From positions 1-5,885 of the forward strand of contig NCRO01000127.1 of NCBI GenBank assembly GCA_002849045.2: a DNA stretch of 5,885 nucleotides, given 5' to 3'. How positions within the stretch are numbered: the stretch's first letter is position 1; each line of letters starts with the position of its first letter. Made by a program: the position numbers and the translations under genes. This document shows, piece after piece, positions 1-5,772 of this stretch. The notes beneath the pieces are model-generated. The model was not told the DNA's origin. It was given only the letters and a program-made list of their open reading frames with translations, and made no database searches. The stretch is from Candidatus Sediminicultor secundus (GTDB lineage: Bacteria > Atribacterota > JS1 > SB-45 > 34-128).

Positions 1-1
1 G

Positions 2-1168
2 CTCTTAGAGGCTCAAAGATTAGAACAAAGAACTAAATATGATTTAGAAATGTTAAAAGAAGTGGGATATTGCAGTGGAATTGAGAACTATTCTCGCCAT
101 ATTAGCGGAAGAGAATTAGGAGAACCCCCGGCAACTCTGTTAGATTATTTTCCTTCTGATTTCATGATGTTTATTGACGAATCCCACGTTACTATTCCTC
201 AATTAAGAGGTATGTTTGCGGGCGATAAGTCTCGGAAGGATAGTTTGGTAGAATATGGTTTTCGTCTACCTTCTGCCTATGATAATAGACCACTGTATTT
301 TAAGGAAATAGAAAATTACATGGAAAAAGTTATCTTCGTCTCAGCAACCCCAGCCAAATATGAATTAGAAAGAAGTAAACAAACAGTTGAACAGATTATC
401 AGACCCACAGGATTAGTTGATCCGGAGATAATTTTAAAACCAGCTAAAAATCAGATTGATAGCTTAATAGCAGAAATAAAAAAAAGGACGGAAAAGAGAG
501 AGAGAATATTGGTGACTACTTTAACTAAGAGAATGGCTGAAGATGTAGCTGAGTATTTGGATGAAATTAATATAAAAGCAAAATATCTTCACTCAGAGAT
601 TAAAACTTTGGAAAGGATTAACATTTTAAAGGATTTAAGATTAGGTAAATTTAATGTATTAGTAGGAGTTAACCTTTTAAGAGAAGGATTAGACCTTCCA
701 GAAGTATCTTTAGTCGCTATTTTGGATGCAGATAAAGAAGGTTTTTTAAGGTCAGAAACCTCTTTAATTCAGACTATGGGGAGAGCAGCAAGAAACATAA
801 ACGGCACAGTTATTTTATATTGTGAAAATATTACTGGGTCAATAAGAAGGGCAGTGAAAGAAACTAACCGAAGAAGGAAAATACAATTAGAATATAATCG
901 TAAATACCAGATAATTCCCAAAACCATAACTAAGCCGGTAGAAGAATTTGCTATTATTAATGATATAAAATATTTCGAAGATTTTTCTACTGTTAATGAA
1001 GAACATGAAAGATACTTAAGTCAGAGTAATTTATGGTTATTGATAAAATCCTTAGAGAAAGAGATGAAGCAAGCAGCAAAAAATTTAGATTTTGAAAGAG
1101 CAGCCTTGTTGAGAGATGAGATAAGAAGATTAAAAAAAGAGAAAACTTTATTCGGGGAAATAAAGTAG
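2..1168 (+). CDS. uvrB: UvrABC excinuclease subunit B, C-terminal part (5' end outside window)
   Basis: UvrB is the damage-verifying helicase-like subunit of nucleotide excision repair; it is loaded on DNA by UvrA and then recruits UvrC for incision. The frame is open from base 2, and the residues before the first in-frame ATG (base 50) already match the family (…YDLEMLKE then [11 protein letters not shown]), so that ATG is not the true start. About 388 residues are visible and roughly 270 N-terminal ones, including Walker A, lie off the window. Visible helicase motifs in order: DESH (motif II, bases 176-187), VSATP (motif III), TTLTKRMAE (motif IV), [14 protein letters not shown] (motif V), and QTMGRAARN with the arginine finger region (motif VI, around 773-796). 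The C-terminal UVR motif that contacts UvrA/UvrC is at about 1049-1141 ([10 protein letters not shown]…[12 protein letters not shown]). It ends at TAG 1166-1168. uvrA follows in the same direction after 207 bases, the common uvrB-uvrA arrangement. Confidence 0.97.
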   Translation, partial: LLEAQRLEQRTKYDLEMLKEVGYCSGIENYSRHISGRELGEPPATLLDYFPSDFMMFIDESHVTIPQLRGMFAGDKSRKDSLVEYGFRLPSAYDNRPLYFKEIENYMEKVIFVSATPAKYELERSKQTVEQIIRPTGLVDPEIILKPAKNQIDSLIAEIKKRTEKRERILVTTLTKRMAEDVAEYLDEINIKAKYLHSEIKTLERINILKDLRLGKFNVLVGVNLLREGLDLPEVSLVAILDADKEGFLRSETSLIQTMGRAARNINGTVILYCENITGSIRRAVKETNRRRKIQLEYNRKYQIIPKTITKPVEEFAIINDIKYFEDFSTVNEEHERYLSQSNLWLLIKSLEKEMKQAAKNLDFERAALLRDEIRRLKKEKTLFGEIK

Positions 1169-1271
1169 TGAGTAGTCGTTAGTGAATAGTATTTAGTATC
1201 TTGTATCTCGTGAATCGTATCTCGTAAATAAGATAGAAGTTCAGAAGCCAGAATCCAGTATCCAGAATGAG
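1167..1271. repeat. Degenerate heptanucleotide array in the uvrB-uvrA spacer
   Basis: Starting at the uvrB stop codon, 105 bases can be cut into 15 consecutive 7-base words with no insertion or deletion. The words shift gradually along the array: first AGTCGTT and AGTGAAT, then AGTATCT, CGTGAAT and CGTATCT, and finally GAATCCA and GTATCCA. The first ten words mostly share a GT at positions 2-3 and end in T. No open frame, RNA gene or promoter explains the pattern. Related words recur in the other spacers, so this looks like a genome-wide spacer repeat family; its mechanism and role are unknown. Confidence 0.85.
1173..1194. repeat. Left arm of a perfect 22-bp inverted repeat
   Basis: These 22 bases are the exact reverse complement of 1327-1348. 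The arms bracket most of the uvrB-uvrA spacer, with 132 bases between them. The first 15 bases (1173-1187) also recur directly at 5399-5413, upstream of tdk. The arm is made of heptad words from the surrounding array. Confidence 0.85.
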
Positions 1272-1326
1272 CTTACCTATGTAGCTAATTTGGATTTTAA
1301 AAATTGTTTTTCTTTGATTTCTTATT

Positions 1327-1358
1327 AAATACTATTCACTAACGACTAACGACTAATT
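1327..1358. repeat. Right arm of the 22-bp inverted repeat and short inverted heptad array
   Basis: Bases 1327-1348 are the exact reverse complement of 1173-1194. In heptad register, 1331-1358 reads ACTATTC, ACTAACG (twice), ACTAATT, which is the opposite strand of the words used at the start of the spacer. It lies immediately upstream of the uvrA ribosome binding site, so the arms could fold together in the uvrB-uvrA transcript. The segment between the array and this arm (1272-1326) is AT-rich, and I see nothing recognisable in it. Confidence 0.8.
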
Positions 1359-1359
1359 T

Positions 1360-1366
1360 AAAGGAG
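1360..1366 (+). promoter_or_regulatory. Ribosome binding site that fixes the uvrA GTG start
   Basis: AAAGGAG lies 9 bases before the GTG at 1376. The next in-frame ATG is far inside the conserved protein (residue 67), so this Shine-Dalgarno sequence supports the GTG as the start codon. Confidence 0.85.
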
Positions 1367-1375
1367 AGATATTAA

Positions 1376-1909
1376 GTGGTTCAGACTAAGATAATAATTA
1401 AAGGGGCTCGAGAACATAACTTAAAGAATATTAATTTGGAGATACCCAGAAACAAATTAGTTGTAATTACCGGGTTGAGCGGTTCTGGTAAATCTTCTTT
1501 AGCTTTTGATACGATTTATGCAGAAGGTCAGAGAAGATATATTGAATCTTTGTCTTCTTATGCTCGTCAATTTATGGAAAGAATGAAAAAACCTGACCTG
1601 GATTACATTGAAGGATTGTCACCAGCGATTTCAATTGATCAGAGAAGAGCAAGTAAGAATCCCAGGTCTACAGTAGGTACCGTAACGGAAATTTATGATT
1701 ATTTACGGTTACTTTTTGCCCGGATTGGAATACCTCATTGCCCGCAGTGCGGCAGACGGGTTAGCAAGCAGACGGTCGAGCAGATGGTTGATCAAATTCT
1801 AAATTTATCCCCGGGAACAAAAATACAAGTTTTATCCCCGATAATTCGCTTTAAAAAAGGCGAGCACAAACAAATATTAGAAGATATTCTATTTTGGGGG
1901 AAATTATAA
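1376..1909 (+). CDS. uvrA: UvrABC excinuclease subunit A, N-terminal fragment truncated at a chimeric junction
   Basis: UvrA is the ABC-type ATPase dimer that scans DNA for lesions and loads UvrB. The GTG start is supported by AAAGGAG at a 9-base spacing. The fragment shows the classic N-terminus ([12 protein letters not shown] at residues 8-19), Walker [10 protein letters not shown] (33-41), the family signature around [20 protein letters not shown] (45-64), SPAISIDQ (82-89), and CPQC (122-125), which belongs to a zinc module. Family-like sequence continues through [11 protein letters not shown] (residues 161-171, to base 1888). The last six residues and the TAA at 1907-1909 are antisense prfA, not uvrA. 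Family members are about 940 residues, so more than three quarters is missing, including the second ATPase domain and the ABC signature motifs. The fragment cannot be a working UvrA. It is more likely the product of a chimeric join or rearrangement than a natural small gene. Confidence 0.94.
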   Translation: MVQTKIIIKGAREHNLKNINLEIPRNKLVVITGLSGSGKSSLAFDTIYAEGQRRYIESLSSYARQFMERMKKPDLDYIEGLSPAISIDQRRASKNPRSTVGTVTEIYDYLRLLFARIGIPHCPQCGRRVSKQTVEQMVDQILNLSPGTKIQVLSPIIRFKKGEHKQILEDILFWGKL

Positions 1910-2829
1910 GTTCTAATTCTTTCACTTCTATCTCCTGTGCCAACCTGGTTTTTTCTCTTCTTCGCAAGCTCTTCATGTTTTTCTCTTTCTGCCTTATCTA
2001 AAAGCCTTGCTCTTAATATTTTTAAAGCCTTATCTTTATTTTTATGTTGGGATTTCTCATCCTGACAGGTAACTACCATTCCGGTGGGAATATGAGTAAT
2101 TCTTATTGCTGAATCTGTAGTGTTAACGCTTTGCCCTCCAGGACCGGTAGAACGAAAACGGTCAATTTTTAAATCATTCGGACTAATTTCCAGTTCTACC
2201 TCTTCTACCTCAGGAAGTATGGCTACCGTAACAGTTGAAGTATGTATCCTTCCACTTGATTCGGTAACAGGAACACGTTGAACTCGATGTACTCCACTCT
2301 CGTGTTTTAACTTTCCGTATACTTCTTTTCCTATTATGCTAAATATTATCTCTTTAAATCCTCCGATTCCGGTAGGGTTAGAACTCATTACTTCAGTTTT
2401 CCATCCATTATTTTCTGCAAATCGAGAATACATTCTAAAAAGATCACCGGAAAAAAGTGCAGCTTCGTCACCTCCGGCACCAGCTCTTATTTCTACTATA
2501 CAATTTTTTTTATCGTGAGGATCCTTGGGGAATGTAAGTTCTTTTAATTCTATTTCTAAATTCGATTTCTTCTCTTTTAATTTTTCCAACTCTTCATTTA
2601 TTAAGTTTTTAAATTCTACATCTTTTTCTTCTAAAAATAATTTCGAGTTTTCTTCAATCTCTTTTATTATACCTTTGTATTCTTTGTATTTTAAAACTGT
2701 TTTAGAAATATCAGAGTGCATCTTTGCACATTCCTGAAACTTAGATTGATCAGCAATAATTTTTGGGTCAGAAAGATTTTTATTCAATTCTTCATATTTT
2801 TTTTCTAATTCTTCTAATTTTTTAAACAT
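1792..2829 (-). CDS. prfA: Peptide chain release factor 1, C-terminus lost at the chimeric junction
   Basis: RF1 recognises UAA and UAG in the ribosomal A site and triggers peptide release. The coiled N-terminal domain spans about residues 1-100, followed by [14 protein letters not shown] (117-130). The codon-reading PVT tripeptide (187-189, the PxT motif of RF1 rather than the SPF of RF2) lies in [16 protein letters not shown]. The catalytic GGQ is at 231-233 in [17 protein letters not shown]; its glutamine is the residue methylated by PrmC in the family. Family sequence continues to TYNFPQNRI (residue 315, base 1885). Residues 316-345 are antisense uvrA and end at a chance stop at 1792. Full-length RF1 is about 355-360 residues, so roughly 40 authentic residues are missing, as is any downstream prmC. 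The start ATG (2829-2827) overlaps the end of the DUF1385 gene by 8 bases and has only a weak Shine-Dalgarno (GAAGAG), suggesting translational coupling. Confidence 0.95.
   Translation of the reverse strand: MFKKLEELEKKYEELNKNLSDPKIIADQSKFQECAKMHSDISKTVLKYKEYKGIIKEIEENSKLFLEEKDVEFKNLINEELEKLKEKKSNLEIELKELTFPKDPHDKKNCIVEIRAGAGGDEAALFSGDLFRMYSRFAENNGWKTEVMSSNPTGIGGFKEIIFSIIGKEVYGKLKHESGVHRVQRVPVTESSGRIHTSTVTVAILPEVEEVELEISPNDLKIDRFRSTGPGGQSVNTTDSAIRITHIPTGMVVTCQDEKSQHKNKDKALKILRARLLDKAEREKHEELAKKRKNQVGTGDRSERIRTYNFPQNRISSNICLCSPFLKRIIGDKTCIFVPGDKFRI
1885..1890. other. Breakpoint joining uvrA head-on to the 3' part of prfA
   Basis: Read on the plus strand, UvrA-like coding runs to about base 1888 (…LEDI). 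Read on the minus strand, RF1-like coding runs down to base 1885 (…FPQNRI). The two homologies meet or overlap by only a few bases, with no spacer, target duplication or mobile element at the join. Beyond it each frame continues as meaningless antisense of the other gene: 6 residues for UvrA and 30 for RF1. Short microhomology and inverted orientation are typical of multiple-displacement-amplification chimeras, and are also seen in misassemblies and some true inversions. Confidence 0.85.
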
Positions 2830-3724
2830 TGTTTATCTCTTCGGATTTTACATTTTTATTATCTTCTGGTAAAACACCTTTTAATGCTTTTATAGCCACC
2901 TCAATCTGAGCATCATCGGGTTCGCTAGTAGTAAGTTTTTGAAACCATAATCCGGGCATCACCGCCCATTTTACAAAAGTTTTATTAATATTTTTTGCTG
3001 ATAATTTTAAAATTTCATAAGATAAACCGGCTATTAGAGGAATTATAGCAATTCTATAGGCTATTCTTAAAAGCAATGTTTGCTTCCCCAGCAAAGAAAA
3101 TACTAAAATACTTATTACTAAAACTATAAAAATAAAGCTTGTTCCACATCGAGGATGTAAAGTACTGTATTTTTTCACATTAATTACGTTAAGTTCTTCG
3201 CCTGATTCATAGGTATATATCACTTTATGTTCTGCTCCATGATATTCAAACACTCTTTTAATATCTTTTATTTTAGATATAAAAAACAGATAAGTTATAA
3301 ATATCCCGATTCTTAACATTCCTTCGAACAAATTATATACAATTAAGCTAGAGAGATATTTATCTAAGTATCTGGCTATTGCCGTAGGAAAAGCTATGAA
3401 AAAAACTATAAATAGTCCAAAAGCAATTAGAATTGTAAAAAACATTTCTACGCTATTTATTTTTTCTTCTTCACCTGTTGCCTGTTCTGCAGAATAAGTT
3501 AGTGCCTTCAAACCAAGAGCCAACGACTCAACTAAATTAATTATTCCTCTAAAAATAGGCCATTTAAGAAATTTCATTTTGTTGGATAATGATCTTAATT
3601 TACCTATTTTTAAAATTATTTCTTTATCTGGTTTACGAACCGCAATGGCATATTTTAAAGGAGATCTCATCATTACTCCTTCAATTACCGCTTGACCTCC
3701 ATAATTATAATCAGCATTTTTCAT
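2822..3724 (-). CDS. DUF1385 family integral membrane protein (YqhQ-like)
   Basis: The 300-residue protein carries the hallmarks of the DUF1385 family: [15 protein letters not shown] near the N-terminus (8-22), [14 protein letters not shown] in the middle (160-173), [11 protein letters not shown] (187-197), and a C-terminal [16 protein letters not shown] (266-281). Hydrophobic stretches at about 93-115, 124-150, 194-213 and 217-237 suggest four or so membrane segments, with the conserved His/Glu/Cys motifs next to them. The biochemical function is not established; the conserved HGAEHK and HPRCG clusters could bind metal, but that is inference. The start ATG lies 2 bases after the thyX stop, with AAGGAG inside the thyX 3' end about 13 bases upstream. 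The gene overlaps prfA by 8 bases. A place next to prfA is familiar in low-GC Gram-positive bacteria, which may hint at a housekeeping role. Confidence 0.9.
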   Translation of the reverse strand: MKNADYNYGGQAVIEGVMMRSPLKYAIAVRKPDKEIILKIGKLRSLSNKMKFLKWPIFRGIINLVESLALGLKALTYSAEQATGEEEKINSVEMFFTILIAFGLFIVFFIAFPTAIARYLDKYLSSLIVYNLFEGMLRIGIFITYLFFISKIKDIKRVFEYHGAEHKVIYTYESGEELNVINVKKYSTLHPRCGTSFIFIVLVISILVFSLLGKQTLLLRIAYRIAIIPLIAGLSYEILKLSAKNINKTFVKWAVMPGLWFQKLTTSEPDDAQIEVAIKALKGVLPEDNKNVKSEEINNV

Positions 3725-3726
3725 TA

Positions 3727-4422
3727 TTATCCATTTACTCCTTTTTCTTTATTTTTAGACCAGGGTTTACCACAGGATAATTCCCCTTCGGGGCAAGGTC
3801 CTAAAATGCAAGGCGGTCCGGCATTTTCAAATATAGTTGGGGCAATTTTTTTAACTTCTCTTAACATATTCATAGCAACTTCTCTAATCTCCCATTGAGC
3901 TCTATTGCAGCATCTTAATTTAAAGATAAGCAGTAATTCCCGTGCATTTGCAGATATTATCATTTTAGTTGTAACTGCCTGTGGTAAAATATATCTTGCA
4001 TCTTCTGCTGCTATATTACGATCTAACAATAATTGATAAATTCCATCTAATTCTTTTATAGTATCTATAAATATTTTAGCTAATTCTTTATCCTGCGAGA
4101 TAGGTTTTGGAACAATATAAGGAAACCCCTCCTTATTTATTTTAACATATCTTTGGCTTTGCTGGGAAAAAGAGGCGAGCCGATGTCTTACTAATTGATG
4201 AGAAGTAACCCTGGATATTCCTTCTATAGCGAAAGTAAAAGTAGCATGTTCTAAAACAGAATAATGTCCTAATTTCATTATTTTTTTAATTAATTTTATT
4301 ATCGATTCATCGGTAAGTTCTTCTTCTAAATTTTCAACACTCAACGCAGAATAACATAATCTTGCTGACTGAGCTACTATTTTTTCAGGGTCCTTAGTGT
4401 AATTTATCAACCTAACTTTCAT
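3727..4422 (-). CDS. thyX: Flavin-dependent thymidylate synthase ThyX
   Basis: ThyX makes dTMP from dUMP using methylene-tetrahydrofolate, NAD(P)H and FAD, replacing the folate-oxidising ThyA. The diagnostic RHR-X7-S motif is intact at residues 79-89 (RHRLASFSQQS, then QRY). Other family blocks are GHYSVLEHATFTF (52-64), the FAD/dUMP region ISANARELLLIFKLR (156-170) and CCNRAQWEIRE (171-181). The C-terminus is Cys-rich (GPPCILGPCPEGELSCGKPW), an extension found in a subset of ThyX proteins. I choose the ATG at 4422, giving 231 residues. It is preceded at 8 bases by GAGG, and the protein then begins MKVRLINYT, as family members usually do. The in-frame ATG at 4440 would add six residues but has no clear ribosome binding site. 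The gene lies downstream of tdk and 2 bases before the DUF1385 gene. Confidence 0.96.
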   Translation of the reverse strand: MKVRLINYTKDPEKIVAQSARLCYSALSVENLEEELTDESIIKLIKKIMKLGHYSVLEHATFTFAIEGISRVTSHQLVRHRLASFSQQSQRYVKINKEGFPYIVPKPISQDKELAKIFIDTIKELDGIYQLLLDRNIAAEDARYILPQAVTTKMIISANARELLLIFKLRCCNRAQWEIREVAMNMLREVKKIAPTIFENAGPPCILGPCPEGELSCGKPWSKNKEKGVNG

Positions 4423-4429
4423 AGAATTA

Positions 4430-4436
4430 ACCTCAC
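4430..4436 (-). promoter_or_regulatory. Ribosome binding site that decides the thyX start
   Basis: On the minus strand GTGAGGT (GAGG core at 4434-4431) stands 8 bases before the ATG at 4422. The upstream ATG at 4440 is preceded only by heptad-repeat sequence, so the downstream start is favoured. Confidence 0.65.
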
Positions 4437-4442
4437 TCATCT

Positions 4443-4519
4443 CGTATATCGTATACCGTATTGCGTATATAGTATAGCATATAGCAGGTAGCGTTTAGCG
4501 TATAGGGTATTGAATATAT
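4443..4519. repeat. Heptanucleotide array upstream of thyX
   Basis: Eleven consecutive 7-base words in register: CGTATAT, CGTATAC, CGTATTG, CGTATAT, AGTATAG and so on, ending in AATATAT. Most fit the pattern NGTATAN. The array comes within 8 bases of the thyX Shine-Dalgarno. It belongs to the same kind of spacer repeat as 1167-1271 but is enriched for a different word. Confidence 0.85.
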
Positions 4520-4525
4520 AGTTAT

Positions 4526-4556
4526 CCAGTTACCCTGTTTACCAGTTTACCAGTTA
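4526..4556. repeat. CCAGTT/ACCAGTT tandem words
   Basis: Four copies of a CCAGTT-like word (CCAGTTA, CCTGTTT, ACCAGTT, ACCAGTT) are spaced 7-8 bases apart directly after the preceding array. They form a second word family within the same 371-base gap between tdk and the preferred thyX start. Confidence 0.7.
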
Positions 4557-4604
4557 ATAAAAATATTACAGCTATGTAGTCAATTAACCAAATAGCCATT
4601 TGTT

Positions 4605-4625
4605 GGGTAGACACAAGATCTGCCC
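4605..4625. repeat. Small imperfect hairpin in the tdk-thyX spacer
   Basis: GGGTAGA and TCTGCCC pair with one G-U wobble around a 7-base loop. The sequence is GC-richer than its surroundings and is followed by CCTAC. It resembles small dispersed intergenic palindromes, but no T-run follows, so it is not a standard terminator. Its identity is uncertain. Confidence 0.45.
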
Positions 4626-4627
4626 CT

Positions 4628-4655
4628 ACTTGCAACTTGCATCTTGTAACTTGCA
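4628..4655. repeat. ACTTGCA heptad repeat
   Basis: Four exact-register 7-base words: ACTTGCA, ACTTGCA, TCTTGTA, ACTTGCA. This is a third word family in the tdk-thyX spacer, followed by a pyrimidine-rich stretch (4656-4678). Confidence 0.8.
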
Positions 4656-4691
4656 ACTTTTTCTTTTTCTTTCTTTGCTATATACTTATTT

Positions 4692-4796
4692 CTTAACGAG
4701 ATACGATTCACGAGATACTATATACGATCTTATTCTGGATTCTGGATTCTATCTTCTTAACGCGATATGCAATACTCGATACGTGATACGATTTTA
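4692..4796. repeat. Long heptanucleotide array downstream of tdk, inverted relative to the uvrB-uvrA array
   Basis: About 14-15 consecutive words in register: AGATACG, ATTCACG, AGATACT, ATATACG, TCTGGAT (twice), TCTATCT, GCGATAT, TCGATAC, GTGATAC and others. They read as the opposite strand of the uvrB-uvrA spacer words. Bases 4696-4718 are the exact reverse complement of 1203-1225 (23 bp). The array runs to the tdk stop codon (TAA, 4796-4794), just as the first array starts at the uvrB stop. Confidence 0.85.
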
Positions 4797-5372
4797 GTCT
4801 TTTGGTACATTATGACATTTACGACATCTCGCCTCATAGCTTTCTTTTGCTCCAATCAATATGGTTGGATCGCTATACTTTGCTGGCTGACCATTTACTA
4901 ATCTTTGAGTTCTGGAAGCAGTATTACCACAAACTATACATATTGCTTGTAACTTATTTACATACTCTGCTACTGCAAGTAATTTAGGTATTGGGCCAAA
5001 TGGTTCTCCCCTAAAATCCTGGTCTAAACCAGCAATAATTACCCTTTTCCCTTGATCGGCAAATTTTTGGCAAACGAGTACAATATCGTCATCATAAAAT
5101 TGAGCTTCATCAATGGCGATTACCTCAGTATCCGGTTCAATACTTTCTAAAATATCTTTTGGCTTAGTAATATTTATAGCTTCAACCTTAGTACCATTAT
5201 GCGAGTAAATATACTGAACAGCGTATCTATTATCAATTGTTGGTTTAAATACCTGAACTTTTTTATTGGCAATTTGAACTCTACGGACTCTTCTTATTAA
5301 TTCTTCGCTCTTCCCGCTAAACATACTCCCACATATAACTTCAATCCAGCCAGTATTTCTGCTCTCTCGCAT
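4794..5372 (-). CDS. tdk: Thymidine kinase, type II (zinc-binding)
   Basis: The enzyme phosphorylates thymidine to dTMP with ATP in the salvage pathway. The 192-residue length is typical of the small bacterial/human-TK1-like class. Walker A is GSMFSGKS (15-22). DEAQF (88-92) contains the catalytic Glu89. The [13 protein letters not shown] segment (115-127) is conserved around the active site. Zinc ligands are CIVC (145, 148) and CRKC (183, 186), and the substrate-holding lasso lies around 164-181. The start at 5372 has a strong Shine-Dalgarno (GAGGAGGG) 5 bases upstream. The hairpin terminator and a roughly 400-base spacer separate it from rpmE, so it probably has its own promoter. A second gap of 371 bases separates it from thyX, whose product also makes dTMP. 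Confidence 0.96.
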   Translation of the reverse strand: MRESRNTGWIEVICGSMFSGKSEELIRRVRRVQIANKKVQVFKPTIDNRYAVQYIYSHNGTKVEAINITKPKDILESIEPDTEVIAIDEAQFYDDDIVLVCQKFADQGKRVIIAGLDQDFRGEPFGPIPKLLAVAEYVNKLQAICIVCGNTASRTQRLVNGQPAKYSDPTILIGAKESYEARCRKCHNVPKD

Positions 5373-5377
5373 TTCTT

Positions 5378-5385
5378 CCCTCCTC
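5378..5385 (-). promoter_or_regulatory. Strong ribosome binding site for tdk
   Basis: GAGGAGGG on the minus strand lies 5 bases before the ATG at 5372. It is the strongest Shine-Dalgarno in the window and confirms this start. Confidence 0.85.
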
Positions 5386-5398
5386 TATACTATAAAAT

Positions 5399-5427
5399 TA
5401 GTCGTTAGTGAATGGTCGTTAGTTTAA
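5399..5427. repeat. Heptad repeat upstream of tdk
   Basis: AGTCGTT, AGTGAAT, GGTCGTT, AGTTTAA in register from 5400. Bases 5399-5413 are identical to 1173-1187, the left arm of the inverted repeat between uvrB and uvrA, more than 4 kb away. Confidence 0.8.
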
Positions 5428-5456
5428 AACTTAAAAACTTTTTTCTTATAAAGTGT

Positions 5457-5536
5457 TGCTTCTGAAGCAGAGGGGTGGCACTTAAGCAATATTGAGTGCC
5501 ACCCTGTCTTCATTGCGGATTCGATGAATCGAATCC
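5457..5536. repeat. Cluster of three palindromes in the rpmE-tdk spacer
   Basis: Three hairpins lie side by side. TGCTTC-T-GAAGCA spans 5457-5469. A perfect 10-bp stem, GGGTGGCACT (5473-5482) with AGTGCCACCC (5495-5504), has a 12-base loop. A near-perfect palindrome, GGATTCGAT (5517-5525) with ATCGAATCC (5528-5536), follows. None is followed by a T-run on either strand, so they are not standard terminators. They are clearly GC-richer than the surrounding spacer. They could be a structured leader of the tdk transcript or a small REP-like/MITE-like element; no known riboswitch is recognised. Confidence 0.6.
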
Positions 5537-5577
5537 CTTACGAAAAAAGTAGATTCCTATACAATTAAATAAATATA

Positions 5578-5610
5578 AAAAAACAGAGCTTTTGTAAGGC
5601 TCTGTTTTTT
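5578..5610 (-). terminator. Rho-independent terminator downstream of rpmE
   Basis: The A-tract plus ACAGAGC at 5578-5589 pairs with GCTCTGT plus the T-tract at 5599-5610, around a 9-base loop. The stem is flanked by A and T runs, so it can act in both directions. In context it ends the rpmE transcript, about 160 bases after its stop, and insulates tdk. The stretch 5613-5772 between rpmE and the hairpin is extremely AT-rich and holds nothing else I can support. Confidence 0.82.
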
Positions 5611-5772
5611 TATTTAAATTGATTCACTATTTTATTACAAATATTCTTAAATAATATCTTTTTCTCTTTCATACTTTTTATCTTGCAATCATTCATCAAA
5701 ATATTTTTTATTTCTTTTTTAATGATATATTTATTTTTAAAATTATTTAAATTTTTTGTGATAGTGTCCTAA

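Noticed and set aside
1167..1358. A possible CRISPR array in the uvrB-uvrA spacer
   Set aside because: Units are 7 bases with no unique spacers and the words diverge, so it is not CRISPR-like; no cas gene is present.
1792..1884. An apparently novel 30-residue C-terminal tail on RF1
   Set aside because: It is simply the antisense strand of uvrA read past the junction.
2336..2737. Two plus-strand open frames (60 and 70 codons) opposite prfA
   Set aside because: They are antisense shadows of the well-supported prfA coding sequence.
4600..4797. A 65-codon plus-strand open frame in the tdk-thyX spacer
   Set aside because: It is made of heptad-repeat sequence and has no family resemblance or ribosome binding site.
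5389..5394. TATAGT as a -10 box for tdk on the minus strand
   Set aside because: Transcription would start inside the Shine-Dalgarno, and no matching -35 box is seen at the right distance.
5465..5485. GGGTGGCAC resembles part of the T-box antiterminator signature
   Set aside because: The rest of the T-box is absent, it reads on the plus strand away from tdk, and the match is explained by the 10-bp palindrome.
5610..5696. A 28-codon minus-strand frame between rpmE and the terminator
   Set aside because: It is composed of AT-driven Lys/Asn/Ile codons, has no convincing ribosome binding site, and its stop lies within the terminator region.
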